Counted from the first letter of the stretch, positions 1-8,656 are shown. The stretch is 32,023 nucleotides of DNA from Allosphingosinicella sp. (GCA_030447665.1 JAUJOJ010000002.1:60424-92446), one strand, 5' to 3'. Made by a program: numbers and translations. The notes: generated by a model not told the origin, from the letters alone.

Positions 1-63
1 CCGCAGATCGCGGCGGTTTCCGACCACCCGCAGATCGCGGCGGTTTCCGACCACCCGCAGATC
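1..63 (+). repeat. 27-bp tandem repeat inside fliK
   Basis: Positions 1-27 and 28-54 are identical 27-bp units, and 55-63 begins a third unit before the sequence diverges. The unit is a multiple of three and is in frame with fliK, encoding the nonapeptide PQIAAVSDH. More copies may lie upstream of the window. No spacers are present, so this is not a CRISPR array. It lies in the poorly conserved, Pro/Ala-rich part of FliK, where length changes are tolerated. Confidence 0.95.
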
Positions 64-942
64 TTGCCGTCTCAGCCCAATGTCATCGTGCCGCAAGCGC
101 CCACCGATGTGCCCCAGGCGGTGTCCGCACAAGCGCCGATTACCGCACCGAAAGCAGTATTGGCCGATCGGCGCCCTCAATCGACGTCACTTCCTGCCGC
201 CGATCAGCCGCCTATGCAGACGCGGCCAATTGCCCTCCCGCGGACGGAGGCGGTCGTGCAGCTCGCCTTTTCCGGGCTTGAAGCGGCCGTCAAAGCGATG
301 CCCGCTCAGGCCTCCACGGCGCGGCCCGGGGTTCCCGCGAAACGCAGCGGCGAGATCGAGCCGACGGTTTCTCTTTCCGAGCTGAAGCTCACCACGGCAA
401 TGACGCTCCCGCCGATCAACCCCGTCGCGGCGGCGTTCGAGCCGGCCCGGCCCGCGGAAGTCGCGCAGATCGGCACGCAGGCCGCGCCGCAGCCGCTCGA
501 TGCCGCTGAGCTGGTGATCGAGCACCAGCTCGATATGGCGCACGAAGGCGAGTGGCTCGACCAGCTCGCGCGCGACATCACCCGGTCCGCGGGCAGCGAC
601 AGCAGTCCGCTTCGCTTCCGGCTCAATCCGGAAAATCTCGGCAGCCTGCGCGTGGAGATCAGCCAGGACCGGAACGGCGCTGCCGTTCGCCTCACCACGG
701 ACACCGAAGCCGCCCGGACGATCATCGCCGACGCTCAGCCCCGGCTGATCGCTGAAGCGCGCGCCCAGGGCATCCGCATTTCCGAAGCCCATGTCGACCT
801 CGGCGGCCAGACCGCTTCGGGCGATCCGCGCCGGCAGAATGCCGTTTTTGAAGAGGCCCCGCTGAGAACGGCCCGGTCCTTGCAAGAACATGGTGAAGGC
901 GACGGAAATCCGACGCCCGGCCGGTCTGAACGATATGCCTGA
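1..942 (+). CDS. fliK: Flagellar hook-length control protein FliK (5' partial)
   Basis: FliK is the secreted ruler that sets hook length and switches the export gate from hook to filament substrates. The reading frame is open from the first base, so the gene starts upstream; 313 residues are visible. The first ~170 are low-complexity, rich in Pro, Ala and Gln, as in FliK linker regions. Around 600-830 the conserved C-terminal hook-length domain (Flg_hook type) is recognisable, with LRFRLNPENLGSLRVEI followed by a helix ending in a QGI motif. This domain contacts FlhB in known systems. The gene ends 14 bp before fliL and heads the fliKLMNOPQR-flhB run. The N-terminal export region is not visible, so the call rests on the C-terminal domain and the gene order. 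Confidence 0.9.
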   Translation, partial: PQIAAVSDHPQIAAVSDHPQILPSQPNVIVPQAPTDVPQAVSAQAPITAPKAVLADRRPQSTSLPAADQPPMQTRPIALPRTEAVVQLAFSGLEAAVKAMPAQASTARPGVPAKRSGEIEPTVSLSELKLTTAMTLPPINPVAAAFEPARPAEVAQIGTQAAPQPLDAAELVIEHQLDMAHEGEWLDQLARDITRSAGSDSSPLRFRLNPENLGSLRVEISQDRNGAAVRLTTDTEAARTIIADAQPRLIAEARAQGIRISEAHVDLGGQTASGDPRRQNAVFEEAPLRTARSLQEHGEGDGNPTPGRSERYA

Positions 943-956
943 GATGGAACAACATC

Positions 957-1529
957 ATGAGCGACACGGAAACTCCCCAGAAGAAAAAGGGGAAGGGTAA
1001 GAAGATCTTTCTGCTTCTCGGCGGCCTCGTTCTGCTGGGCGGCGGCGGCGGCGCTGCCCTTTATGCCGGTAATGCGGGGCTGATCGGTGGCGGCGGCCAC
1101 GCACCGGCCGAGCCGGAGCGGCCCGAGCTGGTGCTGCGCGACGGCGTCTCCGAAGCGGAGGCCGCGCGCTACTTCTCCCCAACCGGGGACAAGCGCGTGG
1201 ATGGGACCAAGTTCAAGGCGACCTATTATCCGCTCACCGAAAATTTCACCTCCAACCTCCGCGACGACAGCGGCATGGTTCAGGTGGGGCTCGGCGTCTC
1301 GACATTTTACGACGAGGACGTCCTCGAAAATGTGAAGCTCCATGAAATGGCGATCCGCTCGGCGGTTTTGCTGGCGCTTACCGAGCAGGATTCGACCATT
1401 CTCTCCACCGCCCAAGGCAAGGAAGCGCTGAAGCAGCGGCTTCGCGCGGCGGTGAATGAGGTCCTCAAGAAGAAGGAAGGCTTTGGAGGGATCGACGAGG
1501 TCTACTTCACGAGCCTGGTCATCCAATGA
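957..1529 (+). CDS. fliL: Flagellar basal body-associated protein FliL
   Basis: FliL is a single-pass inner-membrane protein that surrounds the stator near the basal body and supports motor torque. The 190-residue product has a short Lys-rich cytoplasmic start (KKKGKGKK), one transmembrane helix at about residues 17-38, a Gly-rich linker and a periplasmic domain. The C-terminal part contains the typical stretch in which a helix (EVLKKKEGFGGIDEVYF) leads into a final strand ending SLVIQ. The ATG is preceded by a GGAA about 7 bases upstream. Its stop overlaps the fliM start in an ATGA, indicating translational coupling. Length and position between fliK and fliM fit the family. Confidence 0.93.
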   Translation: MSDTETPQKKKGKGKKIFLLLGGLVLLGGGGGAALYAGNAGLIGGGGHAPAEPERPELVLRDGVSEAEAARYFSPTGDKRVDGTKFKATYYPLTENFTSNLRDDSGMVQVGLGVSTFYDEDVLENVKLHEMAIRSAVLLALTEQDSTILSTAQGKEALKQRLRAAVNEVLKKKEGFGGIDEVYFTSLVIQ

Positions 1530-2491
1530 GCAAGACGTCCAGCCTGTCCGGCGAAGAAGTCGCCGCCCTGATGGACGAGCTTAGCGAGGCCGCCGCGATG
1601 CAGTCGGTCTCGCCTCAGCCATTTTCCTTCGGCAGCGATCCGCTGCGGCCGCTCGCCGCCATTCCGGCGTTGGACCGGATGAGCGAGCGCGCCGGGCGGA
1701 AGCTGCGCGAGCGGATCGAGCCGATCTCCCGCATCAAGCCGCGTGTTTCGGCGGAACCGGTCAGCGTTCTTCGTTTCGAAGACTGGAAAGTCGCGCAGCC
1801 CGAATTCACCAGCATCAGCCTCTATCGCTTCCGCCCATTGAAGGGAGGCGTGCTCGTCGCGGTCGCCCCCGACCTCGTCGGACGGCTGGTTGACGCATTT
1901 TATGGCGGCCTCGGGATTCATAGTGAACGGGTTGTTAAGGAATTCACCCCCACAGAGGAGCGGCTGCTGACGCGTTTGTCGGAAGCATTGATCGAAACGC
2001 TCGTCGAGGTGTGGTCCGAAGTGATGCCCGTGAAGGCCCAATTGAGCTCCAGGGAGACGAACACGGCCTATGCCAGCCTCGTGCCCGCTGGCGAGCCCGT
2101 GGCGGTCGCACGCTTCACCATCACGATCGGCCAGGGGCGGCCATCAATCATCGACATCATCTATCCGGTCGTCGCGCTTCGCGCGATCGAGGGGCAGCTC
2201 GCCGCGAAGATCCACGACGATGGCGGGATGACCGGCAGCGAATGGCGCGAGCGCCTGAACGCGGCCCTGGGCGAGGTCAGGATCGAGGCGCGTAGCGTCC
2301 TTGCCCGTCCCACCCTTTCCATATCGGAAGTGCTCGGCCTCAAGACGGGTGACGTCATCCCGATCAGCGTTCCGGCGATGGTGCCGCTGCTGGTCGCGGG
2401 CCGGCAGATCGCGCTCGGCAAGATCGGTGAGCAGGACGGGCGCGCGGCGCTGAAAGTTGAAAAAGTCGAAGGCAGGAGGTCCGTGCAATGA
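1526..2491 (+). CDS. fliM: Flagellar motor switch protein FliM
   Basis: FliM forms the middle of the C-ring, binds phospho-CheY and sets rotation direction. The 321-residue protein starts with a short segment containing LSGEEVAALMDEL, which resembles the N-terminal LSQxEIDALL element of FliM proteins. A middle domain follows, with FYGGLG and FTPTEERLLTRL (around residues 130-160) as in the CheC-like core. The C-terminal SpoA/FliMN_C domain (about 245-315) is seen in LARPTLSISEVLGLKTGDVI. Start and stop both lie in ATGA overlaps with fliL and fliN, so the switch genes are tightly coupled. Confidence 0.95.
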   Translation: MSKTSSLSGEEVAALMDELSEAAAMQSVSPQPFSFGSDPLRPLAAIPALDRMSERAGRKLRERIEPISRIKPRVSAEPVSVLRFEDWKVAQPEFTSISLYRFRPLKGGVLVAVAPDLVGRLVDAFYGGLGIHSERVVKEFTPTEERLLTRLSEALIETLVEVWSEVMPVKAQLSSRETNTAYASLVPAGEPVAVARFTITIGQGRPSIIDIIYPVVALRAIEGQLAAKIHDDGGMTGSEWRERLNAALGEVRIEARSVLARPTLSISEVLGLKTGDVIPISVPAMVPLLVAGRQIALGKIGEQDGRAALKVEKVEGRRSVQ

Positions 2492-2808
2492 GCGAGGCGC
2501 AAGGGACAATCGAAATCACGCCGGCCGCCGAAATGTCCGGCCGCAATTATCGCATGCTGGCTGAAATCCCGCTTCGGGTTTCGGTCGAGGTTGGAAGCAC
2601 CGCCTTGAAACTTTCCGAGCTGATGGACCTTGCCGAGGGCAGCGTCGTCGAGCTCGATCGTCAGGCCCACGAGCTTCTCGACATCATGGTCAACGGTACG
2701 CTCGTCGCGAAGGGCGAGGTGGTGACGGTGAACGGCCGCTTCGGCGTCCGCGTCGTCGATGTCGTCGCCACCGATGCTCGTCTTGCCGGGATCGAGCGCC
2801 GCCAATGA
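2488..2808 (+). CDS. fliN: Flagellar motor switch protein FliN
   Basis: FliN is the lower C-ring protein and an export-apparatus docking partner. The 106-residue product is essentially one SpoA domain: LRVSVEVGSTALKLSELMDL, a GSVVELDR turn, then VNGTLVAKGEV and FGVRVVDV. It lacks the long N-terminal extension seen in some FliN/FliY proteins. It overlaps fliM by 4 bp at the start and fliO by 4 bp at the end. Size, domain and position make the assignment secure. Confidence 0.95.
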   Translation: MSEAQGTIEITPAAEMSGRNYRMLAEIPLRVSVEVGSTALKLSELMDLAEGSVVELDRQAHELLDIMVNGTLVAKGEVVTVNGRFGVRVVDVVATDARLAGIERRQ

Positions 2809-3086
2809 TGACCGCCTACATCCTGAAGCTGATCTTCCTGATCCCCGTGGTCGGAGGCATGGCCTTCGCCGCTCTGTGGCTCTGGCGGAAGGTCCAGCCC
2901 GGGATGGCGCTCGGCACCCGCGAGCGCATGGTGAAGGTGGTCGACGCGGTGCCGCTCGGTGCCACCGGCCGCCTCGCCGTCGTCGATTTCGGCGACAAGC
3001 GTCTGCTGCTCGCGGTTTCCCGCGGCGGCGTCCAACTCCTCTCCGAAACCGCGCAGCGCGACATGGTCTCCCCGGATGCAGTCTAG
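2805..3086 (+). CDS. fliO: Flagellar biosynthetic protein FliO
   Basis: FliO is a small membrane protein that helps assemble the FliP ring of the export gate. The 93-residue product has one N-terminal transmembrane helix (about residues 6-27, with a [20 protein letters not shown] core). A short cytoplasmic domain follows, with [20 protein letters not shown] and [15 protein letters not shown], the pattern of FliO/FliZ proteins. It overlaps fliN by 4 bp and directly precedes fliP. FliO diverges quickly, so position carries part of the weight. Confidence 0.88.
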   Translation: MMTAYILKLIFLIPVVGGMAFAALWLWRKVQPGMALGTRERMVKVVDAVPLGATGRLAVVDFGDKRLLLAVSRGGVQLLSETAQRDMVSPDAV

Positions 3087-3138
3087 CCTGCCATTCCCGC
3101 GAGGGCGGAGATCCCGCTTCCTCTCCTATGAGCTTCCA

Positions 3139-3966
3139 ATGCAGCGGACCAACCGCTTCCGCGGAAGTGACGGATGGAAGGTCGCGGCCGCGTTCCTTAT
3201 CGTCCTTCTGACGCTCGTCATTGCGACCCCTGCCCTCGCGCAGGCCGCAGGTCAGATCGCTCCGGCAGTGGCCCCCGGCGCGGGACAGCCCGGCGCCCTC
3301 GACCGCGCCGTGAACACGATCGCCGGCGACGGACGCCCGCTCTCGCTGTCGCTGCAGATCCTCCTCCTGATGAGCGTGCTGACGGTGCTGCCGTCGCTCA
3401 TCCTGATGATGACCAGCTTCACGCGTATCATCATCGTTCTTTCGATCCTGCGCCAGGCGCTCGGTCTTCAGCAGACGCCGCCGAACCAGGTGCTGGTCGG
3501 GCTGGCATTGTTCCTCTCGCTGTTCGTGATGCGGCCGGTCGTGGATCAGATCAACGCGACCGCTTACGCCCCCTATGGCGACGGACAGATCAGCATCGAG
3601 GAAGCGGTCAGCCGCTCCGGTACCGCGCTTCACGGCTTCATGGTGAAGCAGACACGCGGGACCGATCTCAAGCTGTTCGCCGACCTTGCCCAAGCCAAGC
3701 CCTTCGCCCGGGCCGAGGACGTGCCCTTTTCGATCCTGCTCCCGGCCTTCGTCACCAGCGAACTCAAGACCGCCTTTCAGATCGGGTTCCTCATCTTCCT
3801 TCCCTTCCTCATCATCGACCTGGTCGTCGCCTCCGCGCTGATGGCGCTCGGCATGATGATGCTATCGCCGACCATCGTCTCGATGCCCTTCAAGCTGCTT
3901 CTCTTCGTCCTGGTGGACGGCTGGGCACTGACCATGGGCTCTTTGGCGGCCTCGTTCGGGACCTAG
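3139..3966 (+). CDS. fliP: Flagellar export gate protein FliP
   Basis: FliP forms the hexameric core of the type III export gate in the inner membrane. From the ATG at 3139 the protein has 275 residues. It starts with a signal peptide (MQRTNRF, then a hydrophobic stretch ending PALAQA), as expected for FliP, which is processed. The signature [20 protein letters not shown] and the [14 protein letters not shown] segment follow, then two C-terminal membrane segments with [16 protein letters not shown]. An in-frame ATG at 3076, overlapping the fliO stop, would add 21 residues before the signal peptide. I prefer 3139 because the signal peptide then begins normally, but neither start has a strong ribosome-binding site. 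Confidence 0.93.
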   Translation: MQRTNRFRGSDGWKVAAAFLIVLLTLVIATPALAQAAGQIAPAVAPGAGQPGALDRAVNTIAGDGRPLSLSLQILLLMSVLTVLPSLILMMTSFTRIIIVLSILRQALGLQQTPPNQVLVGLALFLSLFVMRPVVDQINATAYAPYGDGQISIEEAVSRSGTALHGFMVKQTRGTDLKLFADLAQAKPFARAEDVPFSILLPAFVTSELKTAFQIGFLIFLPFLIIDLVVASALMALGMMMLSPTIVSMPFKLLLFVLVDGWALTMGSLAASFGT

Positions 3967-3968
3967 CG

Positions 3969-4241
3969 ATGGACAGCACGGACTATTTTGTCGGCATCGC
4001 CCAGCAGGCGCTCTGGATCCTGGCGCTCGCCTCGGCTCCGATCCTGATCCCGGCACTGATCACCGGCATCCTGCTCGGCATGGTGCAGGCGGCGACCTCG
4101 ATCAACGAACAGACGTTGAGCTTCGTCCCCAAGCTGATGGTGGTCGGCATCTGCCTTGCATTGTTCGGCACCGCCATCCTGATGCTGCTGGTCGATTTCA
4201 CCAACGACATCTTCGCCCGGATCCCTGAGCTGACGCGATGA
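3969..4241 (+). CDS. fliQ: Flagellar export gate protein FliQ
   Basis: FliQ packs around the FliP/FliR core of the export gate. The 90-residue product has two transmembrane hairpin helices (about residues 15-40 and 53-77) around INEQTLSFVPKL, the diagnostic FliQ motif. The ATG lies 2 bp after the fliP stop. The stop overlaps the fliR start as ATGA. Length matches the family closely. Confidence 0.95.
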   Translation: MDSTDYFVGIAQQALWILALASAPILIPALITGILLGMVQAATSINEQTLSFVPKLMVVGICLALFGTAILMLLVDFTNDIFARIPELTR

Positions 4242-5017
4242 TCCCGGCCGGCTTTGCGGGCGTCGAGGCGCAGCTCTGGCTCTGGATGGTGGCGATGATC
4301 CGCCCGGGGGCCGCCTTCCTCGCCGCTCCGGTGTTCGGCGCGAGCTTCGTTCCCGTCCAGCTTCGCCTGATCATCGCGCTCGCGATCGGGATTCCGGCGC
4401 TGAGCGCCACCAATTTCGTGCTTCCTGCCGAGGGCCTCGCCTCGATCGAAGGCTTCATGATGGTCGCGGGCGAGGTCATGGCGGGCCTCGCGATCGGCTT
4501 CGCCGTCCAGATCGGCTTTTCCGCCGCCGTCCTTGCCGGCGAGACGATCGGGAATGCCATGGGCCTTGGCTTTGCAAGCATGATGGATCCGGCAAGCGGC
4601 CAGCAGAACCCGATGCTCGGCCAGTTCCTGACGATCCTGGCGACCTTCCTCTTCCTTGCGATCGGGGGCCATCTCGCCCTCGCGGCGACGATCGTCGAAA
4701 GCTACCGGGCGCTGCCCCCCGGCGAGGCCTGGCTGACCGCGGAGAGTATCCGCGGCCTTGTGCTGTTCGGCGGCGTGCTGTTCGCGGCCGGCCTCTCGAT
4801 CGCGCTGCCGGTCGGGTTCGCGATCCTGCTGGTGCAGATCGTGATGGGCATGCTCGCCCGCTCGGCGCCGCAGCTCAACCTCTTTTCAGTCGGCATGCCC
4901 GCCGCCCTACTCGCCGGAATCGTCCTGCTCGCCATTGCGGCGCCCGTGATGGGCGAGGCGATCGTCGGGGTGCTCCAACAGGGACTTGAGGAATCCCGAC
5001 GGCTGGCGCTGGGCTGA
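4238..5017 (+). CDS. fliR: Flagellar export gate protein FliR
   Basis: FliR completes the FliP5-Q4-R1 export gate. The 259-residue product is highly hydrophobic with about six membrane segments. It contains the FliR-type stretch GFAVQIGFSAAVLAGETIGNAMGLGFASMMDP (about 86-118), with the conserved G-x-x-M-G-L-G-F-A-x-x-x-DP pattern. Near the C-terminus it carries APQLNLFSVGMPA, another family hallmark. It starts within the fliQ stop (ATGA), and flhB begins 3 bp after its stop. Confidence 0.95.
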   Translation: MIPAGFAGVEAQLWLWMVAMIRPGAAFLAAPVFGASFVPVQLRLIIALAIGIPALSATNFVLPAEGLASIEGFMMVAGEVMAGLAIGFAVQIGFSAAVLAGETIGNAMGLGFASMMDPASGQQNPMLGQFLTILATFLFLAIGGHLALAATIVESYRALPPGEAWLTAESIRGLVLFGGVLFAAGLSIALPVGFAILLVQIVMGMLARSAPQLNLFSVGMPAALLAGIVLLAIAAPVMGEAIVGVLQQGLEESRRLALG

Positions 5018-5020
5018 GCC

Positions 5021-6160
5021 ATGTCGGAAGCACCCGAAAAGGACCAGAAAACAGAGGCGCCGACCGACAAAAGGCGCCGCGATGCCGCCGAGAAGGGCGA
5101 TGTCCTACAGTCCAAGGAGCTCGGCACGGCCTTGGTGGTGGTCGCCGGCGCCGCCTGGCTCGCGCTCGGCGGGCAGATGCTGGTCAGCGCGCTCGGCGAT
5201 ATGCTGAGCGAAGGTCTGTCATTCGACAAAGGCGTGATCCACGACTTCGATCCCGCCTCCACCGCGCTGCGGCTGATCGGCATGATCCTCCTCCCGCTCT
5301 TCATCCTGTTCGCCGTCACCATCGCCGCGGCGATCGGAGCGCCCGCCTTGCTCGGTTCATTGGGCTTCAGGAGCAAGGCTTTCGCGTTCAAGCCGGAAAA
5401 GCTGAACCCGCTGTCCGGCATGAAGCGCATCTTCGGGATGAACGGCCTCATCGAGCTGGTGAAATCGATTGCCAAGGTTCTGCTGCTCGGCTCGATCGGG
5501 GCGTGGCTGCTGCTCGATCAATCGCGCAACCTGATCGGCCTTTCGTCCGAAGATATCCGCCCTGCCCTCGCCAATGTCGGCAATACCTTCGTCATCGCCG
5601 TCCTCATCATGGCGCTCTCGCTCGCGCTCGTCGCGATGATCGACGTCCCCGCCCAGATCTTCCAGCGCGCCGGCCGCCTCAGGATGAGCAAGCAGGAGGT
5701 GAAGGATGAGCACAAGCAGAGCGAAGGGTCTCCCGAACTGAAGGCAGCGGTCCGCCGCCGCCAGCACGAGGTTCTCCGCGGGTCGGCCCGCACGGCCGTG
5801 GCGGAAGCGACGGTGGTGCTCACCAATCCCACCCATTTCGCGGTCGCGCTGCGCTATCGTCCAGGCGAGGACGTCGCTCCGATCGTCGTCGCGCGCGGCC
5901 GCGGCGCAACCGCCGAAGCGATTCGCGAGCTGGCCAAAGAAAGCACGGTGCCGATCCTCAGCTATCCTCAGCTCGCCCGTGCCATCTACTTCACGACGCG
6001 CACCGGCCATATCGTCCGCGAGGACCTCTACCTCGCTGTCGCCTCGGTGCTCGCATTCGTCTTCAACCTGGACGCCGCGATCTCCGCTGGCGCCGCCCAA
6101 CCCCCAATCGAAGTTCCAAAGGGCGCCCGCTTCGACGAGAAAGGCCGGCCGGAGGTTTAA
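5021..6160 (+). CDS. flhB: Flagellar export switch protein FlhB
   Basis: FlhB is the membrane protein whose cytoplasmic domain switches substrate specificity after autocleavage, in dialogue with FliK. The 379-residue product starts with the charged DQKTEAPTDKRRRDAAEKGD segment, typical of FlhB. It has four membrane helices in residues ~30-215, then a cytoplasmic domain. The autocleavage motif NPTH is at residues 269-272 (codons at 5825-5836), the same numbering as in Salmonella FlhB. The C-terminal tail runs about 15 residues past the usual end and is Pro/Gly-rich. No flhA follows; it must lie elsewhere. Confidence 0.96.
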   Translation: MSEAPEKDQKTEAPTDKRRRDAAEKGDVLQSKELGTALVVVAGAAWLALGGQMLVSALGDMLSEGLSFDKGVIHDFDPASTALRLIGMILLPLFILFAVTIAAAIGAPALLGSLGFRSKAFAFKPEKLNPLSGMKRIFGMNGLIELVKSIAKVLLLGSIGAWLLLDQSRNLIGLSSEDIRPALANVGNTFVIAVLIMALSLALVAMIDVPAQIFQRAGRLRMSKQEVKDEHKQSEGSPELKAAVRRRQHEVLRGSARTAVAEATVVLTNPTHFAVALRYRPGEDVAPIVVARGRGATAEAIRELAKESTVPILSYPQLARAIYFTTRTGHIVREDLYLAVASVLAFVFNLDAAISAGAAQPPIEVPKGARFDEKGRPEV

Positions 6161-6214
6161 GCGCCCGCTCACCATGCCGTTTCTAAGCCTCGGACTCTAT
6201 CGAGGCGGGAGGGC

Positions 6215-6556
6215 ATGGGCGGGTTTCGCGAATCGGAAGACCGCAAGGAGCCGCCCGTCAGGGAGGCCGTGTCGTGGATCGAGGCTGCCCTCCAGGCGGC
6301 CCTCTGCGGCAATGGAGGGGAGCGCGCCGATCTTGCCCGGCAGGCGCTGCGCGGCGACGCGGCCGATCGCGACGTGCACATCGAGGCGTGGCTCGAGGCG
6401 GTCGCCTCTGAGCTCCAGTTCGGTGCCGGCGCGCTCGTTCCGGAGGAGCTGGTCGAGGCAATCGCAGAGCGCATGATGGCAGATCCGGGCCGATCGATGC
6501 GCGCCCATGGAAAAATCGAGGGCGGACGCATCCAGAATCTCGTCCGCCGCGCCTAA
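6215..6556 (+). CDS. Unknown 113-residue protein between flhB and fliD
   Basis: I do not recognise this protein. It is acidic, soluble and mostly helical by composition, with no membrane segment or signal peptide. It starts MGGFRESEDRKEPP, then a helix-rich body and a short basic tail (NLVRRA). A strong ribosome-binding site (GGCGGGAGGG) sits just upstream of the ATG, and the coding frame has normal high-GC codon use, so I consider it real. It is co-directional with flhB (54 bp upstream) and fliD (68 bp downstream), so a flagellar role, such as a small chaperone or regulator, is an inference from position only. Confidence 0.65.
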   Translation: MGGFRESEDRKEPPVREAVSWIEAALQAALCGNGGERADLARQALRGDAADRDVHIEAWLEAVASELQFGAGALVPEELVEAIAERMMADPGRSMRAHGKIEGGRIQNLVRRA

Positions 6557-6573
6557 GGTCCAGACCTGTACCC

Positions 6574-6600
6574 TAAAGGAAGCTCGGTTCCTGCCGTTCT
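6574..6600 (+). promoter_or_regulatory. Possible sigma-28 (FliA) promoter for fliD-fliS
   Basis: TAAAGGAA at 6574-6581 and GCCGTTCT at 6593-6600 are separated by exactly 11 bases. They share TAAAG and GCCG with the sigma-28 consensus TAAAGTTT-N11-GCCGATAA, matching 5 of 8 bases in each half. fliD and fliS are late genes, often FliA-dependent. The same bases also form a small AGGAA/TTCCT hairpin, so the match could be fortuitous. No fliA gene is visible in the window. Confidence 0.4.
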
Positions 6601-6624
6601 TGTTGAGGACGGAAAAGGAGCTTC

Positions 6625-8238
6625 ATGGTGAGTTCGATCGGATACAGCCTCGGCATCGGCTCGGGCATTGACATCAAGGCCCTCGTCGACGGTCTCGCCC
6701 AGGCGCAGCGCGCTCCCAAGCAAGCCCTCATCCAGCGCCGCCAGGAAGCAAATGCGGCCAAGGTGTCCGCGCTGGCGGAGGCCACCGGCGCGATCGACTC
6801 CTTCGCCGCGGCGCTCTCCAGCCTGGTGAGCGGCGGCACCCTGTTCACCCAGCCTAGCGTTTCGGACCCCTCCATCCTCTCCGCGACGACCGTCGCCGGA
6901 AGCCGCCTCACCAATCTCTCGGCCCAAATCGAAGTCGTCCAGCTTGCCAAGGCGCAGACGCTGGAATCCGTGTCGCTCGCCGATGCCTCGACCGCCGTCG
7001 GCCAGGGGGACCTCACGCTCAACACGAGCAGGGGCAGCTTTGTGGTGACGGTCGATGCGACCAACGACAGCCTCACCGGCCTTGCGGCCGCGATCAACGC
7101 GAAGAGTGCCGGCGTCACCGCCAGCGTCGTCACCGACAGCAACGGCGCAAGGCTGGTGCTGAAGAGCGGCACCGGCGAGGCGCAGGCCTTCACGCTCGAC
7201 GTGCCGGCGGGCACTGCGAGCGGCCTGGAACGCTTCGCCTTCGGGCCGACGGTGACTGGCGGGATGATCAAGGCACAGGACGCGCAGGACGCGATCGTGC
7301 GTCTCGACGGCGTCGAGGTGCGGCGGGCGTCCAACGGCTTCAAGGACCTGATCGACGGTGTCCAGATCGATCTGAAGCGCGCCTCCCCTGGATCCATCAT
7401 CTCGCTCGGCGTCACCCGGCCGAGTGCGTCGATCGAGCAGGCGGTCGGCGACTTCGTCGCCGCTTATAACGAGCTTCACGGCCTGCTGGCCAAGTCGGTC
7501 GCCCCGGAAGCGGACGGCCAGGCCGGAGGTCCGCTCCGCGGGGACCTCAGCATCCGCGAGATGCGGCGCCAGCTCGCCCAGCTCCCGACGATGGTGCTGA
7601 ACTCGCAAGGGACGATCAAGACGCTGGCCGAAATCGGCGTCGCGACCAATCGCGACGGAACGCTCAGCCTCAGCCAGGGCCGGCTCAAGCAGATGCTGGA
7701 ATCGGATCCGGCTGCCGTCGAGGCGCTGTTCAATCCGGTTCAGTATAGCAGCGATCCGCTGCTCAAGATCACCAGTGCGATGGGCAAAGCCAAGCCCGGC
7801 ACCTACACCTATACCGACCTCGTCCCCGCCTCCGGCGGCGTCGACGCCAGCGGCATGATCGACGGGATCGCAGCGACCGGCAGCGGCCCGTATCTGATTG
7901 CGCCGTTCAATTCCAAGGCGCTGGGCCTCACCGTCGAAGTCATGGGCGCCCTCGCGAGCGCCACCGTTACCGTGGATCCCGGTCTCGGCGGCGCGTTGCA
8001 GGCGATACGGGACGCGGTTCGCGCCCGTTCGGGTCCCGTCGTCACCAGCCAGGAGCGGCTGAGTGCCGAGGCCAAGCAGATCGCAAAGGACCAGCGGGAG
8101 CTCGAGGTGCGATCGAAGGCCTATTACGACCAGCTCGTGAAAAACTTCACCGCGATGGAGCGCCAGGTTTCCGCCTTCAAGGCGACGCAGAGCTATCTCG
8201 ACCAGCAAATCAAGATCTGGACCGGCGACAACGGCTGA
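6625..8238 (+). CDS. fliD: Flagellar filament cap protein FliD (HAP2)
   Basis: FliD is secreted and forms the cap that folds flagellin at the filament tip. The 537-residue protein begins SIGYSLGIGSGIDIKALVDGLAQAQRAP, matching the FliD N-terminal pattern in which 'GSGxD...LV..L..A...P' is conserved. The C-terminal domain (about 430-537) contains helical coiled-coil regions, including LSAEAKQIAKDQRELEVR and a final FKATQSYLDQQIKIW, typical of FliD. The middle is the variable exposed domain. An AAGGAG ribosome-binding site lies at 6616-6621. fliS follows after 25 bp. Confidence 0.95.
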   Translation: MVSSIGYSLGIGSGIDIKALVDGLAQAQRAPKQALIQRRQEANAAKVSALAEATGAIDSFAAALSSLVSGGTLFTQPSVSDPSILSATTVAGSRLTNLSAQIEVVQLAKAQTLESVSLADASTAVGQGDLTLNTSRGSFVVTVDATNDSLTGLAAAINAKSAGVTASVVTDSNGARLVLKSGTGEAQAFTLDVPAGTASGLERFAFGPTVTGGMIKAQDAQDAIVRLDGVEVRRASNGFKDLIDGVQIDLKRASPGSIISLGVTRPSASIEQAVGDFVAAYNELHGLLAKSVAPEADGQAGGPLRGDLSIREMRRQLAQLPTMVLNSQGTIKTLAEIGVATNRDGTLSLSQGRLKQMLESDPAAVEALFNPVQYSSDPLLKITSAMGKAKPGTYTYTDLVPASGGVDASGMIDGIAATGSGPYLIAPFNSKALGLTVEVMGALASATVTVDPGLGGALQAIRDAVRARSGPVVTSQERLSAEAKQIAKDQRELEVRSKAYYDQLVKNFTAMERQVSAFKATQSYLDQQIKIWTGDNG

Positions 8239-8263
8239 TCCGACGAAATAAGGGAGCTAAAGC

Positions 8264-8656
8264 ATGTACATGGCGCAATCGCGGTTCGGCGCCGCGCGGG
8301 TCCGTTACCAGGATATCGACCTCACCAGCCGCATCGAAGGAGCCTCGCCGCATGGGCTCGTCGCGATCCTTTTCGACGAGCTACTCAAGGCGTTGGACGC
8401 AATGGCCGCCGCTGCCCGCCGCAAGGACTTCAGCCAGCGCGGCGCCAAGCAGTCCCGCGCGCTTTCGATCCTGCACGGGCTGGAGGGCAGCCTCGATCAT
8501 GAGAATGGCGGCGAGATCGCCCAGTCGCTGTCCGCGATCTACGCCGAGGCGCGCCGCCTCGTCATGCTGGCCGGCAGGGACAATGATGCCGAGCAGGTGC
8601 TTCGCGCCCGCGAAATGCTGCACCAGATCGCGTCGGCCTGGGAGGCTCTGGGGTAA
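8264..8656 (+). CDS. fliS: Flagellin export chaperone FliS
   Basis: FliS binds the C-terminus of flagellin and prevents its polymerisation before export. The 130-residue all-helical product shows the FliS pattern: RYQDIDLTSRIEGASPHGLV (the conserved 'spheLI..LyD...' helix), then FDELLKALDAM, and a C-terminal IYAEARRLVMLAGRDND helix. A GGAG lies 7 bases before the ATG at 8264. A second ATG two codons later (8270) is possible but has poorer spacing. fliDS gene order supports the call. Confidence 0.92.
   Translation: MYMAQSRFGAARVRYQDIDLTSRIEGASPHGLVAILFDELLKALDAMAAAARRKDFSQRGAKQSRALSILHGLEGSLDHENGGEIAQSLSAIYAEARRLVMLAGRDNDAEQVLRAREMLHQIASAWEALG

Noticed and set aside
1..63. CRISPR array
   Set aside because: The repeat units are directly adjacent without spacers and lie in frame in fliK.
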